Assembly (NCBI GenBank): GCA_963697285.1
Contig: CAVONI010000001.1
Coordinates: 463,075-527,074, forward strand
Source: JAEUQQ01 sp963697285
GTDB taxonomy: Bacteria; Acidobacteriota; Vicinamibacteria; Vicinamibacterales; JAFNAJ01
DNA length: 64,000 nucleotides
Reading direction: 5' to 3'
How positions within the stretch are numbered: position 1 is the stretch's first letter; every line of letters starts with the position of its first letter. The position numbers and the translations under genes are program-made. Below are positions 46,171 to 56,195 of the stretch, piece after piece. The notes beneath the pieces are model-generated. The model saw only the letters and a list, made by a program, of their open reading frames with translations, was not told the origin of the DNA and did not search any database.

Positions 46171-47158
46171 TCAACGGGAGGTGCCGGCGCGGGTCGAGAA
46201 CCACCACAATCCGACGGACGACAGCGTCAACACGCGTGCTTTCCTGATGATGGCCATTGTCACGCCGAGCCCGGCGGGCAGCGCGAGCGTCCGCACCAGC
46301 AGCTCGCTGCCGGCTTCATCCACGCCGAGCCGCAACGGGACGAACTTGAAGGCGACGATGATGGCCCGGTTGACCGCTTCGAGGATGAACACGGCCAGCA
46401 GCGACGGCAGCGTGCCCGTCAGCAGCGCCAGCGTCACCCACATCTCGACCACCGCCAGCACGTGGAAGCCGGCCTCGACCACGACGACCTGCGGCGTGCG
46501 CTGTGGATGCCGCGCGTGGAATGTGTAGACCTGATCCTCGAGCGCGCGCAGCTTCTCGAGCCGCGATCGCAGCCCCTTCGGCCCGCGTTCGTGGCGTCCC
46601 AGCCAGGCGACCGACGACGACACCGGCTTCCACCCGCCACCCAGCACCACCAGCAGGCCAATCGTGCCGACGACGAGGGCGCCGAGCGCGCCGAGGCTCA
46701 TCGTGCGCAGCGCGCCGCTCACCTCGAATTCGAGCAGCAGCAGCGCCAGGCCGATCGCGATCATGACGACCACCGACGCCGTGTAGAACAGGTTCTCGAC
46801 CGTGATGCTCGCCAGCGCGTCGAGCAGCGACACGCGGTGCCGCACCATGGCCGCCTTGACCGGCTCTGACGCGAGCAAGCCCAGCGGCGTGACGTTGCCC
46901 ACGGCGTCGCCGGCCATCACCGCGCGCAGCGCGTCGCCGAAGCGGATGGGCGTGTCGCGACCGGCGCACACCGTCCAGGCGAGCGCACGCAGCATCATCC
47001 TGCCCGCTGCACAGGCCAGCACGACGAGGAATCCAAGCACCCCGAGGCGCTGGATGCCGATGAGGATCGGTTCCACGCCCGCCTGCCGGACCATCAGCGG
47101 CGAACAGCACGAGGCCGACGACCGCCGAGATCACGGCCAGGGGCGAGAGGCGGGTCAC
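46171..47158 (-). CDS. Flippase-like membrane protein (LPG synthase TM family; one frameshift)
   Basis: About 328 residues. Probable start is the GTG at 47158 (VTRLSPLAVISAVVGLVLFA), joined through a one-base shift near 47105 to MVRQAGVEPILIGIQRLG. Multiple hydrophobic helices include VVLACAAGRMMLRALAWTVC and VVMIAIGLALLLLEFEV; the family blocks DAVGNVTPLGLLASEPVKAA and KFVPLRLGVDEAGSELL match the lysylphosphatidylglycerol synthase transmembrane region (PF03706). The catalytic GNAT domain of MprF is absent, so this is a stand-alone flippase-like module, perhaps handling a lipid or lipid-linked sugar. The 3' end is separated from udp by palindromic repeats. Confidence 0.78.
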
Positions 47159-47230
47159 GTTCGATAGTCTACAGGCCCGGCGGCCTCGCGGCCTCGTGAC
47201 GGCCTGCGGACGGCGCCAGGTCACCTGAGG

Positions 47231-47246
47231 CGAAGGGTATAATCCC
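47231..47246 (+). promoter_or_regulatory. Promoter -10 box of the DUF4203-like gene, leaderless
   Basis: CGAAGGGTATAATCCC contains a perfect TATAAT at 47238-47243. The ATG at 47252 is only nine bases away, so the transcript would start at or near the first codon. The same 16 bases occur at 47949-47964. Confidence 0.6.
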
Positions 47247-47251
47247 GGCGC

Positions 47252-47881
47252 ATGTTGCCCGGCAGCTACTCGATCCCCGCCGCTGTGCTCTTCGTCGTCG
47301 GAGGGGCGCTCGCGTGCTTCCTCGGCTACCGGGTGTTCCGGCTGGTGCTGGGGATTTACGGGTTCGTCCTCGGCGCGCTGATCGGCACCTCGGTGCTCGC
47401 GCCCGCCGAGTCGTGGCTCACGCTGGTCGTCGCGATCGGCGGCGGGCTGGCCGGCGCCGCCATCCTCATCCTGGCGTACTTCGTCGGCGTGGCCTTCGTC
47501 GGTGCCGCGATCGCCGCGTTGCTCGTCCACCTCGCCTGGGCACGCTTCGGCAGCGGCGATCCCCATCCACTGCTCGTGGTGGTCGCGTGCATCGCCGGCG
47601 CGCTCGCCTCGATGAGCCTCCAGCGCATCGTCATCGTCGTCGGCACGGCGACCGCAGGGGCGTGGACGCTGCTGGTCGGGGTCCTCCTCGTCATCGGCAA
47701 CAAGACCGCCCAGGCCGCCGCCTCGAAGGGCGACGTGTGGCTGGCGTACCCGCTCAATCCTGCACCCGACGAGAAGTGGGTGCCGTTTGCGTGGATGGGA
47801 CTGGCGCTCGTCGGCATGCTCGTCCAGTTCGGGATGAAGGGCGGCCGCCCCAAGGCCCGCGCCGCCCGCGCCAGGAAGTAG
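47252..47881 (+). CDS. DUF4203-like integral membrane protein
   Basis: 209 residues, ATG at 47252 with no ribosome-binding site and a TATAAT box nine bases upstream, indicating leaderless translation. Seven hydrophobic helices (IPAAVLFVVGGALACFLGY, LVLGIYGFVLGALIG, VAIGGGLAGAAILILAYFV and others) with small-residue packing resemble DUF4203/TMEM198-type proteins. Then a cytosolic Lys/Arg tail (MKGGRPKARAARARK). Function unknown; eukaryotic relatives affect Wnt signalling, but that says little here. Upstream of the GltD/Kor cluster and likely separate from it. Confidence 0.7.
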   Translation: MLPGSYSIPAAVLFVVGGALACFLGYRVFRLVLGIYGFVLGALIGTSVLAPAESWLTLVVAIGGGLAGAAILILAYFVGVAFVGAAIAALLVHLAWARFGSGDPHPLLVVVACIAGALASMSLQRIVIVVGTATAGAWTLLVGVLLVIGNKTAQAAASKGDVWLAYPLNPAPDEKWVPFAWMGLALVGMLVQFGMKGGRPKARAARARK

Positions 47882-47948
47882 TCGTCTGCGCCCGTGACCA
47901 CGGGCCTGCCCTACCCGAGCCCACCCGCCGAATGTGCCGCGGGCGAGT

Positions 47949-47964
47949 CGAAGGGTATAATCCC
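47949..47964 (+). promoter_or_regulatory. Promoter -10 box upstream of the GltD/Kor operon
   Basis: CGAAGGGTATAATCCC again, with TATAAT at 47956-47961. The start of transcription is predicted near 47968, about 67 bases before the ATG at 48035. Confidence 0.6.
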
Positions 47965-48034
47965 CCGCACCACACAGGATTCGTGATTCGGGTCGGACCC
48001 TCGCGGGTCCGGATCCCTGCGAGGTCGTCTGCGC

Positions 48035-49826
48035 ATGCAACGTACCGACGTCGGCAATCCCCGCTACTACCACAAGGTCGTCGACTGCCAGTGGGCCTGC
48101 CCGGCGCACACCAACGTGCCCGAGTACATCCGCCTCATCGCGCAGGGACGCCACGCCGACGCGTACATGCTCAACCGCGAGTCGAACGTGTTCCCCGGCA
48201 TCCTCGGCCGCACGTGCGATCGTCCCTGCGAGCCGGCCTGCCGACGCACGCGCGTCGATGGCACGCCCGTCGCCATCTGCCGCCTCAAGCGCGTCGCCGC
48301 CGACCTCAAGGGCGACATCACCGATCGGCTCCCGACGATTCCGACGCAGAAGAACGGCAAGCGGGTCGCGCTGATCGGCGCCGGGCCCGCCTCGCTCACC
48401 GTCGCCAACGACCTCATGCCGCTCGGCTACGAGGTCGTGATCTTCGAGAAGTTCGATCGGCCCGGCGGGTTGATGCGCGTGAACATCCCGGCCTTCCGCC
48501 TGCCCGACAGCGTGCTCGACGAGGAGATCGGGATGATCCTCGACATGGGCGTCGACGTCCGCTACAACACGCCCGTCACCAGCATGAAGGCGCTGCTCGC
48601 CGAAGGCTACGACGCGATCTTCGTCGGGACGGGCGCGCCCAAGGGAAAGGAACTCGACATCCCCGGCCGCCACGACGCCGACCAGGTGTTCATCGGGATC
48701 CAGTGGCTCGAGTCGGTGCACTTCGGCCACGTCACGTCGATCGGCCCGCGCGTGCTCATCATCGGCGTCGGCAACACCGCCATGGACTGCTGCCGCACGT
48801 CGAAGCGCCTCGGCGCCACCGAGGTGAAGGTCATCGCCCGCAAGACGCGCAAGTACTTCAAGGCGTCGCCCTGGGAACTCGAGGACGCCGAGGAGGAGGG
48901 CATCGAGATCGTCGAGAACCTCTCGCCGCTGCGCGTCATCGTCGAGAACGGCACGCTCACCGGGATGGAGTTCGAGCAGTTCCGCTCGACCGAGGTGGAT
49001 GGGAAGCTGCGCCAGGAGTCGATCGGGGCGGATCGTCATCCCGTGCGACAGCGTCATCCTGGCGATCGGGCAGGAGAACGCGTTGCCCGTGGATCGAGCG
49101 CGACATCGGCATCGCGTTCGACCAGTGGGACGTGCCCGTCATCGACAAGCACACGCTGCAGTCGTCGCACCCCGACGTGTTCTTCGGCGGCGACGCCGCG
49201 TTCGGCCCCGCGAACATCATCTGGGCCGTGGCGCACGGCCACGACGCCGCGACGTCGATCCACCACCACTGCATGGGCATCCCGGTCGCCGATCGCCCGG
49301 TCGAAGACATGTCGCTGTCGAGCACGAAGATGGGCCTGCACCAGTGGGCCTACAGCAACGACTACAATCCCGTCGCCGCGCGCGAAGATGGTGCACATCG
49401 AGATGCCGGAGCGCTTCGACGCGATGCACCTCGAGGTCGAGAAGGGCTTCAACGACGCGCAGACGCGGCAGGAGGTCGAGCGCTGCCTCAACTGCGACAT
49501 CCAGACGCACTTCACCGATTCGCTCTGCATCGAGTGCGACGCGTGCCTCGACGTGTGCCCTGTCGACTGCCTGACGATCACGCCGCAACGGCGACGAACC
49601 CGACCTGCGCACGCGCCTGCGCGTGCCGGCGCTCAACCTCGACCAGGCGCTGTTCGTGTCTGGGCCGCTCAAGCACACGTCGCGCGTGATGGTGAAGGAC
49701 GAAGACGTCTGCCTGCACTGCGGACTCTGCGCCGAGCGATGTCCCACGCACGCGTGGGACATGCGCAAGTTCCTCCTCCAACTCCCCAGAGCCGGGCAGG
49801 CAACACCGTGCACGACATCCGTGTAA
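48035..49826 (+). CDS. GltD-like FAD/NAD(P) oxidoreductase with Fe-S domains (four frameshifts)
   Basis: About 594 residues after repair near 49025, 49090, 49385 and 49590. Residues 1-110 are the Fe-S (Fer4_20) domain with CQWACPAHTNVPEYIRLI and TCDRPCEPACRRTRV. FAD-binding GAGPASLTVANDLM follows, and the NAD(P) Rossmann LIIGVGNTAMDCCRT. A C-terminal pair of [4Fe-4S] ferredoxin motifs is CIECDACLDVCPVDC and CLHCGLCAERCPTHAWD. All insertion points restore smooth conserved protein (for example SIGRIVIPCDSVILAIGQEN). It overlaps the alpha subunit gene and likely shuttles electrons between ferredoxin/NADPH and the 2-oxoacid oxidoreductase that follows. Confidence 0.8.
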
Positions 49827-51665
49827 CCCCCGCCACGCGCGTCAACGACTTCGCCTTCAAGATCGCCACGGCCAACGGCACGGGCTCGGCCAGCGCCAAC
49901 GGCCTGCATCATGCAGGCGATCTTCCGCATGGGCGTTCCCGTGTCGGGCAAGAACGTCTTCCCGTCGAACATCCAGGGCCTGCCGACCTGGTACGAGATC
50001 CGCGTCAGCAAGGACGGCTACACCGCCCGCCTGCCGCGCTTCGACCTCATCGTCGCGCTCAACGCCGCGACGTACAGGCAGGACGTCGCCGAGGTGCGCC
50101 GACGGGCGGATGGCTGCTGTACGACTCGACCTGGCCGCTCGACCAGGCGCTCGTGCGGCCCGACATCCACTACCTCGGCGTGCCGCTCGCCGAGATGTGC
50201 AACGCGAGCTTCACCGGCATCCGCGACCGGATCCTGCTCAAGAACATCGCCTACGCCGGCGCGCTCGCGGCGCTGCTCGATCTCGACACCGACGAAGTCC
50301 GCACGCTGCTCGACGAGAACTACGGGCGGAAGAAGACGCTGCGCGACGCGAACCAGAAGGCCGTCGATCTCGGCTACGACGTACGCGAAGGCGCACTTCG
50401 ACTGCCCGCTGCCCATCCGCCTGCAGCGGATGGACGCGACACGCGACAGCATCCTGATCGACGGCAACACCGCCGCCGGCCTCGGCTGCGTCTTCGCGGG
50501 CGCGACGGTCGGCGCGTGGTATCCGATCACCCCTGCGACGTCGGTGATGGAGGCGTTCAAGGCGTTCTGCCGCCAGTACCGGCGCGACGAGGCCAGCGGG
50601 AAGAACAACTACTGCATCCTGCAGGCCGAAGACGAGCTCGCCGCAGTGGGGATGGTGATCGGCGCCTCGTGGGCCGGCGCGCGCGCGTTCACGCCGACGT
50701 CGGGCCCCGGCATCTCGCTGATGGGCGAGTTCATCGGCCTCGCGTACTACGCCGAGGTGCCGGCGGTCATCTTCGACGTCCAGCGCACGGGTCCCTCGAC
50801 GGGCATGCCGACGCGCACGCAGCAGGGCGACCTGATGCTCTGCGCCTACGCGTCGCACGGCGACACGCGCCACATCTGCCTGTATCCGGCCGATCCGCAC
50901 GAGGCGTTCGAGATGGCCGTCGCGTCGTTCGATCTCGCCGAGCGCTTCCAGACCCCCGTCTTCGTGCTCTCGGACCTCGACATCGGCATGAACGACTGGA
51001 TGGTGCCGAAGCTGACGTGGGACGACGGGTACCGCCCCGACCGCGGGAAGGTGCTGAACGCCGAGGAGCTCGAACAGGTGACGCAGTTCCACCGCTACCT
51101 CGACGTGGATGGCGACGGCATCGCCGCCCGCACGCTGCCCGGGCACGCACCCGAAGGGCGCCTACTTCACGCGCGGGTCGGGGCACAACAAGCTCGGCGG
51201 CTACACCGAAGACAGCCGCGAGTACCAGGAAGTGATCGACCGCATCGACCGCAAGATCCTCGCAGCCGGCAACGCCGTGCCCGCCCCGTTCGTGCGACGC
51301 ACGGCGGGCGCCCGGATGGGGATCATCAGCATCGGCGGGTGCCATGCCGCCGCGATGGAAGCCGTCGATGCCCTGGCGCGCGACGGGATCGCGATCGACT
51401 ACCTGCGCGTGCGCGGCTTCCCGTTCGGCGACGAGATCCGGGCGTTCCTCGACGCCCACGATCACCTCTTCATCGTCGAGCAGAACCGGGACGCGCAGTT
51501 GCGCAGCCTCCTGATGATCGAAACCGGCGTGCCGGTCGACAAGCTCACCTCGGTGCGCGACTACGGCGGGATGCCGCTGAGCGCGCACGTGGTGGTCGAT
51601 GGCGTCAGCGAGTCGGACGCACGCGATGCGACGCCACGTGCGCACGACGCAGGCGATCCGCATGA
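49808..51665 (+). CDS. 2-oxoacid:acceptor oxidoreductase, alpha subunit (gamma-alpha fusion; several frameshifts)
   Basis: About 615 residues from the GTG at 49808, overlapping the previous stop by 19 bases. Shifts near 49905, 50100, 50390, 51150 and 51600 interrupt the frame. The N-terminal third is the gamma-type domain (IMQAIFRMGVPVSGKNVFPS, NAATYRQDV, GGWLLYDSTWPLDQALV). The rest is the alpha (pyrimidine-binding) domain: GLGCVFAGATVGAWYPITPA, ILQAEDELAAVGMVIGASW, RAFTPTSGPGISLMGEFIGL, DVQRTGPSTGMPTRTQQGDL. This is the KorA/PorA-type chain that with the beta subunit oxidises 2-oxoglutarate or a branched 2-oxoacid using ferredoxin. The stop is placed at 51665, overlapping the beta start (ATGA). 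Confidence 0.8.
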
Positions 51666-52717
51666 CCTACATCACCAAGCCCCGCGTGCACCATCCGTCG
51701 CTGAAGAAGAACGCGGTCGGCCTCACGCGCCGCGACTACGAGGGCAGCATGTCGACGCTGTGCGCCGGCTGCGGGCACGACTCGATCACGGCCGCGCTGA
51801 TCCAGGCGTTCTGGGAACTCGACATCGCGCCGCACCGCGTGGCGAAGCTGTCGGGCATCGGATGCTCGTCGAAGACGCCCGCGTACTTCCTGCGCGAGGC
51901 GCACGGGTTCAACGGCGTCCACGGCCGCATGCCCGCGCTGGCGAGCGGCGCGAGCGCCGCCAACGGCGACCTCACGATCATCGGCGTGTCGGGCGACGGC
52001 GACTCCCTGTCGATCGGGCTGGGGCAGTTGAGCCACGCCATCAGGCGCAACCTGAACATGCTCTACGTGCTCGAGAACAACGGCGTCTACGGCCTCACGA
52101 AGGGGCAGTTCTCGGCGTCGGCCGATCCGGGGAGCACGTCGAAGCGCGGCGAGGCCAACACGATGACCGCGATCGACAGCGTGCTGCTCGCGCTGACGCT
52201 GGGCGCGACGTTCGTGGCGCGCAGCTTCTCGGGCGACAAGGACCAGCTCGTGCCCATCGTCAAGGCCGGCATCGCGCATCGCGGCTTCGCGTTCATCGAC
52301 GTGATCTCGCCGTGCGTGACGTTCAACGACCACGAGGGTTCGACGAAGAGCTACGCCCACACCCGCGAGAACCTCGTCGAGGCCATCGAGTCTGACTTCG
52401 TGCCCATCCAGCGCGAGATCTCGGTCCACATCGACGAGGGCGACGTGCGATCGGTGCGCCTGTTCGACGGATCGACCGTGAAGCTGCGGAAGGTGGCGGC
52501 CGACTTCGATCCCACGGATCGCGACGGTGCCTACGCCTACGTGCGCGCGCGCCAGCGCGAGGGCGAGATCGTCACCGGGCTGCTGCACGTCTCGACGAGC
52601 GCCGACGACATGCACACCCACGCAGGCACGGTCGAACGGCCGCTGATCGACGTGCCGTTCGAGTCGCTATGCCCGGGGGCGGCGGCGCTGGAGGAATTGC
52701 AGGCGCAGTTCAGGTAA
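51662..52717 (+). CDS. 2-oxoacid:ferredoxin oxidoreductase, beta subunit
   Basis: 351 residues, ATG at 51662, frame intact. Thiamine diphosphate-binding chain: CAGCGHDSITAALIQAFWEL carries the cluster/TPP cysteines, SGIGCSSKTPAYF the conserved segment, and GDGDSLSIGLGQLSHAIRRN with NNGVYGLTKGQFSAS the GDG(X)25-30N TPP motif. FIDVISPCVTFNDHEGSTKS is typical of KorB. Together with the gamma-alpha chain and the GltD-like protein it forms a likely three-gene operon. Substrate is not settled; KorB-type similarity suggests 2-oxoglutarate. Confidence 0.92.
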   Translation: MTYITKPRVHHPSLKKNAVGLTRRDYEGSMSTLCAGCGHDSITAALIQAFWELDIAPHRVAKLSGIGCSSKTPAYFLREAHGFNGVHGRMPALASGASAANGDLTIIGVSGDGDSLSIGLGQLSHAIRRNLNMLYVLENNGVYGLTKGQFSASADPGSTSKRGEANTMTAIDSVLLALTLGATFVARSFSGDKDQLVPIVKAGIAHRGFAFIDVISPCVTFNDHEGSTKSYAHTRENLVEAIESDFVPIQREISVHIDEGDVRSVRLFDGSTVKLRKVAADFDPTDRDGAYAYVRARQREGEIVTGLLHVSTSADDMHTHAGTVERPLIDVPFESLCPGAAALEELQAQFR

Positions 52718-52743
52718 CGAGCTGTGGCATGATCCACGGCCAC

Positions 52744-55700
52744 ATGCCCATCACGTTGCGTCGCGTTCCCCTGTGGGTCTTCGCCTGCCTCCTCGTCATC
52801 GCCATCGCCCGTGTGGGTGACACCGTGAACGGCCAGCGCCCCGTCACCGGACCCGCCGCCGCGCCGCTCATCGACGTCACCGTCACCGAGGGCACGTCGA
52901 TGTCGGTCGCCGTATCGCCGGATGGGCGCACGCTCGCCATCGACCTGCAGGGCAGCATCTGGACGTTGCCAGCGACCGGCGGCACGGCGCGACGCATCAC
53001 CGGGATCTTCAACGATGCGCGGCAGCCCACGTGGTCGCCAGACGGATCGCAGATCACCTTCTTCGCCTACCGCGACGGCAACTACGACATCTGGACGATG
53101 GCGCCCGATGGCAGGAACCTGCGGCGGCTGACATGGGGTCCGTTCGACGACCGCGAGCCGGTGTGGTCGCCCGATGGCGCGACGCTGGCCTTCTCGTCCG
53201 ACCGCGGAAGCCCGCTGGGCAGCGACTACAACATCTGGACGCTCGACGTCGCATCGGGTGCACTGCACCAGGTCACGACGGGGCCATCCGACGACTTCAT
53301 GCCGACGTGGTCGCCCGACGCCACCGCGATCGCGTTCGCGTCGACGCGTGGCGACGGGCAGTCGGTGTGGGCCGTGCGGCGTGCGGACGGCCTCGAGCGC
53401 CTGGTCGCCGCGCCCGGCGGCGCTCGCATGGATGCTCCGTCGTGGGGCCCAGGCGGACGGATCATCGTGCACGCGACCGGCGCCAGCGCCAACCGCTTCG
53501 AGATCGACGGCCAGGCGGTGACCGGCGCCGAGAACGTGTTCGCGTTTCGCGCGTCATGGGCGAGCGCCACTGACTTCTACTACGTGTCTGACGGGAAGAT
53601 CCGCAAGCGCGCGATCGGCGGCAGTGGCGCGAGCACCGTGGAGTTCCGCGCGACCCTCCAGGTCACGCGCGCAGAGGGCAGCTACACGCCGCGCCCGCGC
53701 GACTTCACATCCACCACGCCGCGCCCGGTGAAGGGCATCGTCCGTCCCGTCATCTCGCCCGACGGGACACAGGTCGCATTTGCCGCCGTGGGCGACATCT
53801 ACGTGATGCGCGTGGGCGGCACGCCCGTCAACATCACCAACGACCAGGCGCTCGACACCGATCCCGCTTGGTCGCCCGACGGCACGGCGCTGGTCTACTC
53901 GTCAGACAAAGGCAGCCCGCACCTCCAGCTCTGGATCCGCGACATGGCGACCGGAGTGGCACGGCAGGCCACCACGCTGGCCACGCAGCCGCAGGGCGCG
54001 ACGTGGTCACCCGACGGCACGCGCATCGCCTTCTTCAACGTGGACGGCATGTGGCGGGTGGCGCAGATGTCGGTGCTGGATGTCGCCACGGGCGCGGTGA
54101 CGACGATCCACGACACGCTCGCGCAGCCGGGCACGCCTACCTGGTCGCCCGACGGCAGGCGCATCGCACTGGCGCAGGTCGCGCCGTTCTCGCGCCGGTT
54201 CCGCGAAGGCACCAACCAGGTCCTCACGATCTCTGCCAGCGGCGGAAACGGCGACGACAAGTGGTACGCGCCCGAACCACTCCTGTCGATTGACTCGCGC
54301 GGCGGGTGCGGGCCGGTGTGGTCGCCCGACGGCACGAAGATGGCCGCCATCTACGAGGGCCTGCTGACCGTCTGGCCCGTCTCGCGCGCAGGCGAGCCGC
54401 TCGGACCCCCACGTCGCATCACGTCGGAGCTGGCGCACGCCCCGAGTTGGACGGGCGATTCGCAGCACATCCTCTACCAGGCGCTCGACTCGTTGCGCAT
54501 CGTCAACATCGAGAACGGCGAGACACAGGACGTCACGGTCGACCTCACCTATACGCCTGCCATCCCCATCGGCCGCACCATCGTCCACGCGGGAACGCTG
54601 ATCGACATGACGAGCGCCACGCCGAAGACGAACGTCGACGTGATCATCGATGGCAACGTCATCACCAGCATCGTGCCGCACGACGAGGCCAACCGGTCGC
54701 GTGGTCGCTTCATCGACGCGTCGGCGCAGACCGTCATGCCGGGCCTGGTCGAGTTCCACTCGCACCTGCAGAAGGACTTCGGCGAGGCCGCCGGCCGCGC
54801 CTGGCTCGCCTTCGGCGTCACCACGGTGCGCAGCCCGGGCAACACGCCGTACGAGGCCGTCGAGGATCGCGAGGCCAACGAGGCCGGCGTGCGTCCCGGG
54901 CCGCGTGTCTACGGGACCGGCTACCTGATGGAGTGGCAGCGGGTCTACTACAAGATGGGGATCGCCATCTCGAGCCCTGCGCACTTCGAGATGGAGCTCG
55001 AGCGCGCGAAGGTGCTCGGCCACGATCTGATCAAGAGCTACGTGCGCCTGCCCGACCTGCAGCAGAAGCGCATGGTCGAGTTCGCGCACGCCCACGGCAT
55101 CCCGGTCGCGACGCACGAGATCTACCCTGCGTCGTTCGTCGGCGCCGACAACACCGAGCACACCGGCGCGTCGAGCCGTCGCGGATACTCACCAAAGATT
55201 GCAACCCTGCAGCGCAGTTACGACGATGTCGTGCAGTTGTTCGGGAAGAGCGGCCGGACGCTGTGCCCGATGATCTCGGGAGGCGGGGTGCGGAAGCTGC
55301 TGACTGATGATCCGGCTCTCCCGAACGATCCGCGCTTCGCGCTCTATCCCGCGTGGATGCGCGAGCAGGTGGCGCGCAACGCGCAAGGCAATCCAGGCGG
55401 GGGAGGCGACCCCACAGGCGGCAGCGGCAAGATGGTGATCGATGTCATGCGCGCCGGCGGGGTCATCGTCGCCGGCACCGACACGCCGAACGGGCTGAAC
55501 CTGCACGGCGAGCTCATGTCGTACACCCTGGCCGGCATGACGCCGTTCGAGGCGCTGATGACCGCGACCGTGAATCCCGCGAGGGCGCTGGGGATGAACG
55601 CTGGCACCCTCGAGCCCGGCAAGCTCGCCGACCTCATCGTCCTCGATGGCAACCCCCTCGCGAATATCGCCAACACGCTGAAGGTGCGCCAGGTGATCGC

Positions 55701-55755
55701 GAACGGGCGCGTGTTCGACGCCGGTGAGTTGCTGGCGCAGCGGGGACGCCCGTGA
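52744..55755 (+). CDS. Exported amidohydrolase with N-terminal PD40 propeller
   Basis: 1003 residues from the ATG at 52744 (an in-frame ATG at 52729 is possible). Signal peptide VPLWVFACLLVIAIARVG. Residues 40-620 form WD40-like PD40 blades (SPDGRTLAIDLQGSIWTLPA, WSPDGSQITFFAYRDGNYDI, repeated SPDG turns). Residues 640-1000 are an amidohydrolase: LIDMTSATPKTNVDVIIDG, VMPGLVEFHSHLQKDFGE (HxH metal site), then VIVAGTDTPNGLNLHGELM and ALGMNAGTLEPGKLADLIVL, the usual metal-binding Asp and C-terminal block. Probably a periplasmic imidazolonepropionase/dihydroorotase-like hydrolase with unknown substrate, possibly peptide-related. Confidence 0.88.
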   Translation: MPITLRRVPLWVFACLLVIAIARVGDTVNGQRPVTGPAAAPLIDVTVTEGTSMSVAVSPDGRTLAIDLQGSIWTLPATGGTARRITGIFNDARQPTWSPDGSQITFFAYRDGNYDIWTMAPDGRNLRRLTWGPFDDREPVWSPDGATLAFSSDRGSPLGSDYNIWTLDVASGALHQVTTGPSDDFMPTWSPDATAIAFASTRGDGQSVWAVRRADGLERLVAAPGGARMDAPSWGPGGRIIVHATGASANRFEIDGQAVTGAENVFAFRASWASATDFYYVSDGKIRKRAIGGSGASTVEFRATLQVTRAEGSYTPRPRDFTSTTPRPVKGIVRPVISPDGTQVAFAAVGDIYVMRVGGTPVNITNDQALDTDPAWSPDGTALVYSSDKGSPHLQLWIRDMATGVARQATTLATQPQGATWSPDGTRIAFFNVDGMWRVAQMSVLDVATGAVTTIHDTLAQPGTPTWSPDGRRIALAQVAPFSRRFREGTNQVLTISASGGNGDDKWYAPEPLLSIDSRGGCGPVWSPDGTKMAAIYEGLLTVWPVSRAGEPLGPPRRITSELAHAPSWTGDSQHILYQALDSLRIVNIENGETQDVTVDLTYTPAIPIGRTIVHAGTLIDMTSATPKTNVDVIIDGNVITSIVPHDEANRSRGRFIDASAQTVMPGLVEFHSHLQKDFGEAAGRAWLAFGVTTVRSPGNTPYEAVEDREANEAGVRPGPRVYGTGYLMEWQRVYYKMGIAISSPAHFEMELERAKVLGHDLIKSYVRLPDLQQKRMVEFAHAHGIPVATHEIYPASFVGADNTEHTGASSRRGYSPKIATLQRSYDDVVQLFGKSGRTLCPMISGGGVRKLLTDDPALPNDPRFALYPAWMREQVARNAQGNPGGGGDPTGGSGKMVIDVMRAGGVIVAGTDTPNGLNLHGELMSYTLAGMTPFEALMTATVNPARALGMNAGTLEPGKLADLIVLDGNPLANIANTLKVRQVIANGRVFDAGELLAQRGRP

Positions 55756-55980
55756 CATCGTCGACGGTCGAGTACTTGGCGATCCGTGCACGTCGACGAC
55801 CGTGCGGACGAGGGGATCGTGCTCCACTGACGCTGAGCGAGTGACAGGAGCCGGCGCGACGCGAGCGCGACGGGATCGACGATCCCGGAACAGCCGCGAC
55901 GGTGTAGGCTGCGTCGGTGCGTCGTCCGCGCGGCCCATAGGCGCTGGACATCGTGCGCCTCGGCACCTCGTAGATTCTCA

Positions 55981-56193
55981 GTGACACCCCCCGTAGTTTC
56001 CCGAGGTCACAGGACCCGGCATCCCGACAATACTCCGCTGGGAGAGGGACCGCCGCATGGGGAAGCACGTGCCCCCGGCCGCTCCCTCGAGAGCCTTCTC
56101 GCGTTCGAGAGGCTGATTGCCGAACGCTCTGCCCGGGTCGTCAACCTCCCGCCAGGTGAAGTCGATTCGCAGATGTCATTTTTAGAGGTGTAA
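55981..56193 (+). pseudogene. N-terminal fragment of a sensor kinase/GAF-type regulator
   Basis: The frame from a GTG at 55981 includes SLESLLAFERLIAERSARV and VVNLPPGEVDSQ, the characteristic opening of GAF/PAS-containing sensor kinases. It then runs directly into MSFLEV and a stop, so nothing of the sensing or kinase domain remains. It ends three bases before the broken crotonase gene. 55756-55980 contains nothing identifiable. A truncated remnant is the best explanation; a short leader peptide cannot be excluded. Confidence 0.5.
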
Positions 56194-56195
56194 GG

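Noticed and set aside
46316..49057. 913-codon open frame on the minus strand spanning several genes
   Set aside because: It runs antisense to the GltD-like and DUF4203 genes and crosses their intergenic regions; only its last part happens to include real flippase sequence in another frame.
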